Positions 59,506 through 64,000 of a stretch of 64,000 nt of DNA are shown here, piece by piece. The position numbers were made by a program, and so were the translations under genes. The notes beneath the pieces are model-generated. The model ran no database searches. It worked only from the letters and a program-made list of their open reading frames with translations, and was not told the DNA's origin. Positions within the stretch are counted from its first letter, which is position 1. Each line of letters opens with the position of its first letter. The stretch is taken from the NCBI RefSeq assembly GCF_000412695.1, contig NC_021499.1:3162001-3226000 (forward strand), written 5' to 3'. Source of the DNA: Pseudomonas resinovorans NBRC 106553. GTDB taxonomy: Bacteria > Pseudomonadota > Gammaproteobacteria > Pseudomonadales > Pseudomonadaceae.

Positions 59506-60231
59506 ATGCCGAATTTCATCATCGCGTATTGCGGCCCCGCCGCGACTCCCGACGACTTCTGGACACGCTGGAACTTCGATCCGCTTTTGCTAGCGGTACT
59601 GGCTGCACTGGCCCTGTTGGTTGCCCGTGGTGATTCTTCCAATCCCCGCGCCGGCTGGGCCGCGATCGCGCTGATGTTGGTGGTTTTCGTCTCGCCGCTC
59701 TGCGCACTGTCATCGGCCCTGTTCTCGGCCCGGGTCCTGCACCATGTCCTGCTGATCAGCGCGGTGGCGCCCCTGTTGGCGCAAGCGTTCCCGTGGCGAC
59801 GCGTCGATCCGTTCCCGCTTCCGCTGCTGGTCGCGGCCCACGCGCTCATCCTCTGGACCTGGCATACGCCCGGCGCCTATACCTGGGGCCTGGCCAGCGT
59901 GCCGGCCTACTGGCTGATGCAAGTCACGCTGCTGGGCAGCGCCTGGCTCATGTGGTGCAGCATCCTTGCGCCGTTGAGGCAGGTGGGACCGGCGCTGATC
60001 GCGCTCGCCGTCACCATCGGGCAGATGGGCCTGCTCGGCGCGATCATCGTGTTCGCCCGCAGCCCGCTCTATGAAGTGCATATCGACAGCACCGTCGCCT
60101 GGGGGCTCGACCCCTTCACCGACCAGCAACTGGCCGGGCTGCTGATGTGGGTGCCCGCGATGCTGCCCTACCTCGCCGTGGGCCTCTGGACCGCATGGTC
60201 CAGCCTGCGGGCCCGCGAGCCCTTCCTGTGA
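59506..60231 (+). CDS. CtaG-like cytochrome c oxidase assembly membrane protein (241 aa)
   Basis: Multi-span membrane protein of the caa3-type CtaG family: LHHVLLISAVAPLLA, ALILWTWHTPGAYTW and a conserved C-terminal DPFTDQQLAGLLMWVPAML. These proteins help assembly of terminal oxidases. It is the first gene of the oxidase cluster. The next gene's GTG overlaps its stop. Confidence 0.8.
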   Translation: MPNFIIAYCGPAATPDDFWTRWNFDPLLLAVLAALALLVARGDSSNPRAGWAAIALMLVVFVSPLCALSSALFSARVLHHVLLISAVAPLLAQAFPWRRVDPFPLPLLVAAHALILWTWHTPGAYTWGLASVPAYWLMQVTLLGSAWLMWCSILAPLRQVGPALIALAVTIGQMGLLGAIIVFARSPLYEVHIDSTVAWGLDPFTDQQLAGLLMWVPAMLPYLAVGLWTAWSSLRAREPFL

Positions 60232-60740
60232 CGATCTTCCTGAAGTTCCTGCATCTGGCCGCGATCGCGATCTGGTCGGCCGGCCTGCTCGCCCTGCCCT
60301 TTCTGTTCTGGCAAAGACGCGCATTGGAAGCCGGGCGGGATCTGGACCGACTGCACCGCATCACCCGGCTGGTCTATGTGGAGCTCGTGTCGCCCTCGGC
60401 CGTCATCGCCATCGGCAGCGGAACGGCGCTGATCTTCCTGCAGGCCACGTTCGAGGAGTGGTTTTCGCTGAAGATGCTGCTGGTCGCGCTCATGGCCATG
60501 TTGCATGTCGTCGCCGGCCTGATCCTGGCCCGCCTGTTTTCCCCCAAGGGCCGCTTCGGCGGACTCTCCTACGCCGCCTTGTCGACTGCCTATGTGGTGC
60601 TCATCGCCGCGACCCTGTGGGTGGTGCTGGCCAAGCCTCAGATCGACTCGAACGAATTCGCCCCACACCTGTTCGAACCCGGCGGCCTCGCGCGCTGGCT
60701 GGATCAGTCCCGGGATGAAACAAGAATGCCGACGCCATGA
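60228..60740 (+). CDS. CopD-like membrane protein (170 aa)
   Basis: About four membrane helices, beginning FLKFLHLAAIAIWSAGLLAL with a conserved-type His, then LHRITRLVYVELVSPSAV. It resembles the CopD/HemJ-like group of integral membrane proteins. It starts with GTG at 60228, overlapping the CtaG-like stop (GTGA). The last 37 bases overlap the convergent DUF2231 gene. A role in copper or heme supply to the oxidase is plausible by context only. Confidence 0.68.
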   Translation: MTIFLKFLHLAAIAIWSAGLLALPFLFWQRRALEAGRDLDRLHRITRLVYVELVSPSAVIAIGSGTALIFLQATFEEWFSLKMLLVALMAMLHVVAGLILARLFSPKGRFGGLSYAALSTAYVVLIAATLWVVLAKPQIDSNEFAPHLFEPGGLARWLDQSRDETRMPTP

Positions 60741-61213
60741 TCGAACACGAGCTTGCCGCCATGCCAACCGGCGAATCCGACCATCACCGACCCGAGCACG
60801 GAGAGCGCAAGGCCGTGGGACAGGATCGAGGCAGGATCGAGCACACGCAGCCCCCAGTTGGCGCCCGCGATAGCGACCAGCGTCATCGCCGCCACGGCAT
60901 GGGACCAACTGGCCTCGTGCATGCGGATGCCGCGCACCAGCAACAACTCGGCGATGCCCACGACGCTCGCGGCCACGCCGGTCCAGAAGGCCGTTCCGGC
61001 CGACCAGAGCCCTACCCTCGCCCAGAAGGGGTCACCGTCCCACCAGTAGACGAGATCGATGCCCAAGGTCGCGAACACAAAGGCAATGGGAAAATGCACC
61101 ATCATCACGTGGATGGGATGCCCGACCAGGGCGACCGCGGAGCCGACATCGAGCTGGCGAAGTTCCAGCGCGACTTCGCACTGCGGGGCCTTACCGGTAC
61201 CTTGCTTTGCCAT
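60704..61213 (-). CDS. DUF2231-type membrane protein (169 aa)
   Basis: Four membrane helices starting with the family pattern GHPIHVMMVHFPIAF. AAGGAAG precedes the ATG at 61213. It is on the minus strand inside the otherwise plus-strand oxidase cluster, and its 3' end overlaps the convergent CopD-like gene by 37 bases. Frequently found near respiratory genes; function not established. Confidence 0.78.
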   Translation of the reverse strand: MAKQGTGKAPQCEVALELRQLDVGSAVALVGHPIHVMMVHFPIAFVFATLGIDLVYWWDGDPFWARVGLWSAGTAFWTGVAASVVGIAELLLVRGIRMHEASWSHAVAAMTLVAIAGANWGLRVLDPASILSHGLALSVLGSVMVGFAGWHGGKLVFDHGVGILVSSRD

Positions 61214-61267
61214 GACAGTCTTCCTTTGGGTCGGGATCATCACCCCATAGAAAAGCAGCGTAGCCCC

Positions 61268-61954
61268 TTGCTCGCATTGGCCCAAGCCGGATCGCTCATC
61301 GCGCTGACCGGTTGCAGCGGATCGCTGTCGACGCTCTCCCCGTCCGGGCCCGCCGCCGGTTCGATCGCCACGATGTGGTGGGTGATGCTGGCGGGCGCCG
61401 GGCTGCTGTTCGCACTGGTGATGGCGCTGTTCCTGCTGGTGGTTTTCCGCCCTGGCTGGGGTTCGCGCGTATCGCCGGCGCGCTGGGTCGTGCTGGGGGG
61501 GCTGGCATTGCCGGCCATCGTCCTGCTGCCGATGATCGCCTACGCCTTGATCGCCGGAGAGCGGCTGCTGCCGTTGCCGGGCACGACTCCGCCCCGGATC
61601 GAAGCGGTGGCCAAGCAATGGAGCTGGACCTTCCGCTACCCGGACCAGGGCGCCCTGGAAACCCGCGACGTGCTGCACCTGCCCGCCGGCACGCCGGTCG
61701 ATATCGACGTGAGCAGCGAAGACGTCATCCACGCATTCTGGGTACCGCGTCTGGCCGGCAAGATCGATGCGGTGCCCGGGCATGTGAACCGCCTGCGCAT
61801 CCAGGCCGACCACCCGGGCCGGTACGACGGGTTGTGCAACGAGTTCTGCGGCACCAACCACACGCACATGCGTTTCTCCGTTGTCGTCCATAGTCCGGAA
61901 GACTTCCCGGCCGCGCTCGCGCGGGCGGCCGCAACCACCAAGGCGGAACAATGA
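61268..61954 (+). CDS. Cytochrome c oxidase subunit II (lipoprotein type)
   Basis: About 228 aa. An N-terminal lipobox ALTGC (Cys16 from the chosen start) is followed by two membrane helices (MWWVMLAGAGLLFALVMALF and WVVLGGLALPAIVLLPMIAY). The periplasmic cupredoxin domain has the CuA ligands: His in VIHAFWVPRL and CNEFCGTNHTHM (two Cys, His, Met). No ATG or GTG start gives a sensible signal peptide. The TTG at 61268 is chosen because it places the lipobox at the usual distance; this start is uncertain. It is coupled to subunit I by ATGA. Confidence 0.85.
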   Translation: MLALAQAGSLIALTGCSGSLSTLSPSGPAAGSIATMWWVMLAGAGLLFALVMALFLLVVFRPGWGSRVSPARWVVLGGLALPAIVLLPMIAYALIAGERLLPLPGTTPPRIEAVAKQWSWTFRYPDQGALETRDVLHLPAGTPVDIDVSSEDVIHAFWVPRLAGKIDAVPGHVNRLRIQADHPGRYDGLCNEFCGTNHTHMRFSVVVHSPEDFPAALARAAATTKAEQ

Positions 61955-64000
61955 GCACACCCCTCGACCCGCCCGCGCAGGACAACCCGGCGCGGCGACT
62001 GCACCGGCAACTCGCCGAGATCTGGGCCACCGGCCCGGGCCTGCAGCGCCTGGCCGCCGTCAACCACTCGGTGATCGGCCGGCGCATGATGATCACCTCG
62101 TTCGTGTTCTTCGCCATCGCCGGCGTGCTGGGCATGTTGACCCGCGTGCAGCTGGCCACGCCCAACTCCACGTTCATGACCCCGGAGATGTACAACCAGG
62201 TCTTCACCATGCACGGGTCGATGATGCTGTTCCTGTTCGCCATCCCGATGGTGGAGAGCGTGGCGGTCTACCTGACACCCAAGATCCTCGGAACCCGCGA
62301 TTTCGCCTTCCCGCGCCTGACCGCCTACGGCTACTGGTGCTACCTGTTCGGCGGCAGCATCGTCACCTTCTCGCTGCTCCTCGGGGTGGCGCCGGACAGC
62401 GGCTGGTTCATGTACACGCCGCTGAGCTCGAGCGTTTACACACCGGGGATCAACGCCGACGTCTGGTTGCTGGGAATCACCTTCGTGGAGATCTCGGCGC
62501 TGTCGCTGGCCATGGAGATCGTCGTCTCGATCCTGAAGATGCGCGCGCCCGGCATGTCGCTGGACCGCATGCCGATCTTCGGCTGGTACATCCTGGTGAC
62601 CGCGATGATGATGATCGTGGCCTTCCCGCCCCTGATCCTCGGCTCGATACTGCTGGAAGTGGAGCGCGCCTTCGGCCTGCCCTTCTTCGACCCCACCCGC
62701 GGCGGCGACGCGCTGCTGTGGCAACACCTGTTCTGGCTGTTCGGCCATCCGGACGTCTACATCATCTTCCTGCCGATGGCGGCCGTGCTGTCGACGATCA
62801 TCCCGGTGTTCGCCAACCGGGCGCTGGTCGGCTACCGCGCCATAGTCGTCGCGATCATCGCGCTGGCCTTCCTGAGCTTCGGCATCTGGGTCCACCACAT
62901 GTTCACCGTGGGCATCCCGCACCTGGCGCTGGCATTCTTCTCCGCCGGATCGGCAATCGTGGCCGTGCCGACGGCGATTCAGTTCTTCGCCTGGCTGGCA
63001 ACGCTGTCCCACGGCAAGCCGCGCTGGGACGTGCCGATGCTCTATGTGTTCGGTTTCTTCTTCGTGTTCACCATGGGCGGCCTGACCGGCGTCATGCTCG
63101 CCATGGTGCCGTTCGACTGGCAGGCCCACGACACCTACTTCGTCGTGGCCCACATGCATTACGTGGTGGCCGGCGCACTCGCCTTCCCGATGCTCGCCGG
63201 ACTCTACTACTGGCTGCCGCTGCTCACCGGGCGCGCCGCCGTGCACCGACTGGCCGTGCCCGCGTTCTGGTTGATCTTCATCGGTTTCAACATGACCTTC
63301 TTCATGATGCACCTGACCGGGCTGATGGGCATGCCACGGCGCATCTACACCTACGGGGGTCACGAAGGCTGGAACTGGCTCAACCTGCTGTCCTCGGTAG
63401 GCGGGTTCGTCATGACCATCGGCTTCGCGCTGCTGGTGATCGACCTGATCGTACAGCTGCGCTTCGGACGCCGCGTGCGCCGCAACCCCTGGGGCGCGAC
63501 GACGCTGGAATGGGCCATGCCGCTACCGCCGCCGGCCTATGCCTTCGCTTCGATCCCCCATATGGGCAAGGAAGACGCTCCCGTCGACGGGCTCGCCGAC
63601 TCGCTCGCCCGTGGCGAAGGCTACCTGGGCTCGACGCGCAACGGATGGCAGGAGGCGCTGGGGGTGCATATCGTCTCCGGCGCGCCCGAACAACTGATCG
63701 TGCTGCCACAGCCAACCTACCTGCCGCTGTTCACCGCGCTGGCCACGGCGACGGCGGTCCTGGGGTTCCTGTTCAAGACCTACCTGCTGTCGATGGTCGC
63801 AGCGCTGGTGGTGGCCGGCCTGTTCGTGATCGCCGCGCAACGCGCCGGTCACTCCCGTGACTATGGCCCGCTGCCGGTCGGCCGAGGCGTCAGCGTGCCG
63901 CCGCATACCGAAGTGGAGAGCGCACCACCCTACCTGGCACTCATCTGCACCCTGATCGCAGATGGCACGCTGTTCACCTCCCTGTTGTTCGGCACCTTCT
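61951..64000 (+). CDS. Cytochrome c oxidase subunit I, apparently fused to subunit III (runs off window)
   Basis: Heme-copper oxidase catalytic subunit. His88 (TMHGSM) and His403 are heme a ligands, His401 is the heme a3 ligand, and His266, His315 and His316 bind CuB. Tyr270 in FGHPDVY provides the cross-linked Tyr. The usual proton-path Glu (GHPEV) is Asp268 here, and the K-path Lys (PTG.K) is Gln344. After about 630 residues the frame continues into HTEVESAPPYLALICTLI, which looks like the start of subunit III, so this is probably a I-III fusion. The start overlaps the subunit II stop. The 3' end lies beyond the window. Confidence 0.9.
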   Translation, partial: MSTPLDPPAQDNPARRLHRQLAEIWATGPGLQRLAAVNHSVIGRRMMITSFVFFAIAGVLGMLTRVQLATPNSTFMTPEMYNQVFTMHGSMMLFLFAIPMVESVAVYLTPKILGTRDFAFPRLTAYGYWCYLFGGSIVTFSLLLGVAPDSGWFMYTPLSSSVYTPGINADVWLLGITFVEISALSLAMEIVVSILKMRAPGMSLDRMPIFGWYILVTAMMMIVAFPPLILGSILLEVERAFGLPFFDPTRGGDALLWQHLFWLFGHPDVYIIFLPMAAVLSTIIPVFANRALVGYRAIVVAIIALAFLSFGIWVHHMFTVGIPHLALAFFSAGSAIVAVPTAIQFFAWLATLSHGKPRWDVPMLYVFGFFFVFTMGGLTGVMLAMVPFDWQAHDTYFVVAHMHYVVAGALAFPMLAGLYYWLPLLTGRAAVHRLAVPAFWLIFIGFNMTFFMMHLTGLMGMPRRIYTYGGHEGWNWLNLLSSVGGFVMTIGFALLVIDLIVQLRFGRRVRRNPWGATTLEWAMPLPPPAYAFASIPHMGKEDAPVDGLADSLARGEGYLGSTRNGWQEALGVHIVSGAPEQLIVLPQPTYLPLFTALATATAVLGFLFKTYLLSMVAALVVAGLFVIAAQRAGHSRDYGPLPVGRGVSVPPHTEVESAPPYLALICTLIADGTLFTSLLFGTF

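Noticed and set aside
61881..63860. 659-codon plus-strand open frame over the oxidase subunit I gene
   Set aside because: It is a shifted frame with Arg/His/Pro-rich sequence. The frame starting at 61951 carries all heme-copper ligands.

Overview
The window joins a tandem array of filamentous-phage (Inoviridae) prophages, bases 1-42391, to about 21.6 kb of ordinary bacterial chromosome. The host is probably a Pseudomonas. This is inferred from the high GC, the REP-type repeats around GTAGGAGCGA...TCGC, the Pf-like phage proteins and the gene content. No rRNA or housekeeping marker is present to fix the species. No tRNA, rRNA or CRISPR array was seen.

The array holds six prophages in one orientation, with genes mainly on the minus strand. 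Three copies of phage A have a 6,970-bp unit: A1 1-6677 (left end cut off by the window), A2 6678-13647, A3 13648-20617. Three copies of phage B have a 7,258-bp unit: B1 20618-27875, B2 27876-35133, B3 35134-42391. Copies of one phage encode identical proteins. The two phages share a closely related virion module, in transcription order: a 42/37-aa zinc-ribbon protein, a 44-aa membrane protein, the 44-aa leaderless major coat protein, a 37/38-aa membrane peptide, a TspB/pIII-like adsorption protein, a DUF2523/pVI-like protein and a Zot-like assembly ATPase. The replication and control genes (ssDNA-binding protein, replication initiator, divergent small repressor, accessory genes) are largely different.

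No integrase and no secretin is encoded. Each unit instead carries two dif-like sites in opposite orientation, about 90 bp apart and able to pair in single-stranded DNA. That is the attP architecture of Vibrio phage CTX, so integration by host XerC/XerD at dif is the likely mechanism. Virion exit probably uses a host secretin. A conserved non-coding block of about 150 bp is a candidate replication origin, and a covarying hairpin just behind zot is a candidate terminator or packaging signal.

Right of the array come small hypothetical genes and a REP cluster (42392-43615), then a minus-strand group with two exported DUF1254/DUF1214 proteins and two small proteins (43616-47434). A gene-free stretch with repeats follows (47435-48132). 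Next is an eight-gene minus-strand catabolic operon (48133-56354): acyl-CoA dehydrogenase, SCPx-type thiolase, acyl-CoA ligase, saccharopine-dehydrogenase-like reductase, two SDR enzymes, an NmrA-like reductase and a membrane protein. It is divergent from a MalT/LuxR-type ATP-dependent activator (56476-59157). The substrate is not evident. An inverted repeat CCCCC-N4/5-GGGGG lies before both the activator and the second DUF1254 gene, suggesting shared control.

The window ends in a terminal-oxidase cluster (59506-64000): CtaG-like assembly factor, CopD-like membrane protein, a convergent DUF2231 protein, a lipoprotein-type oxidase subunit II, and a subunit I that appears fused to subunit III and runs off the window.
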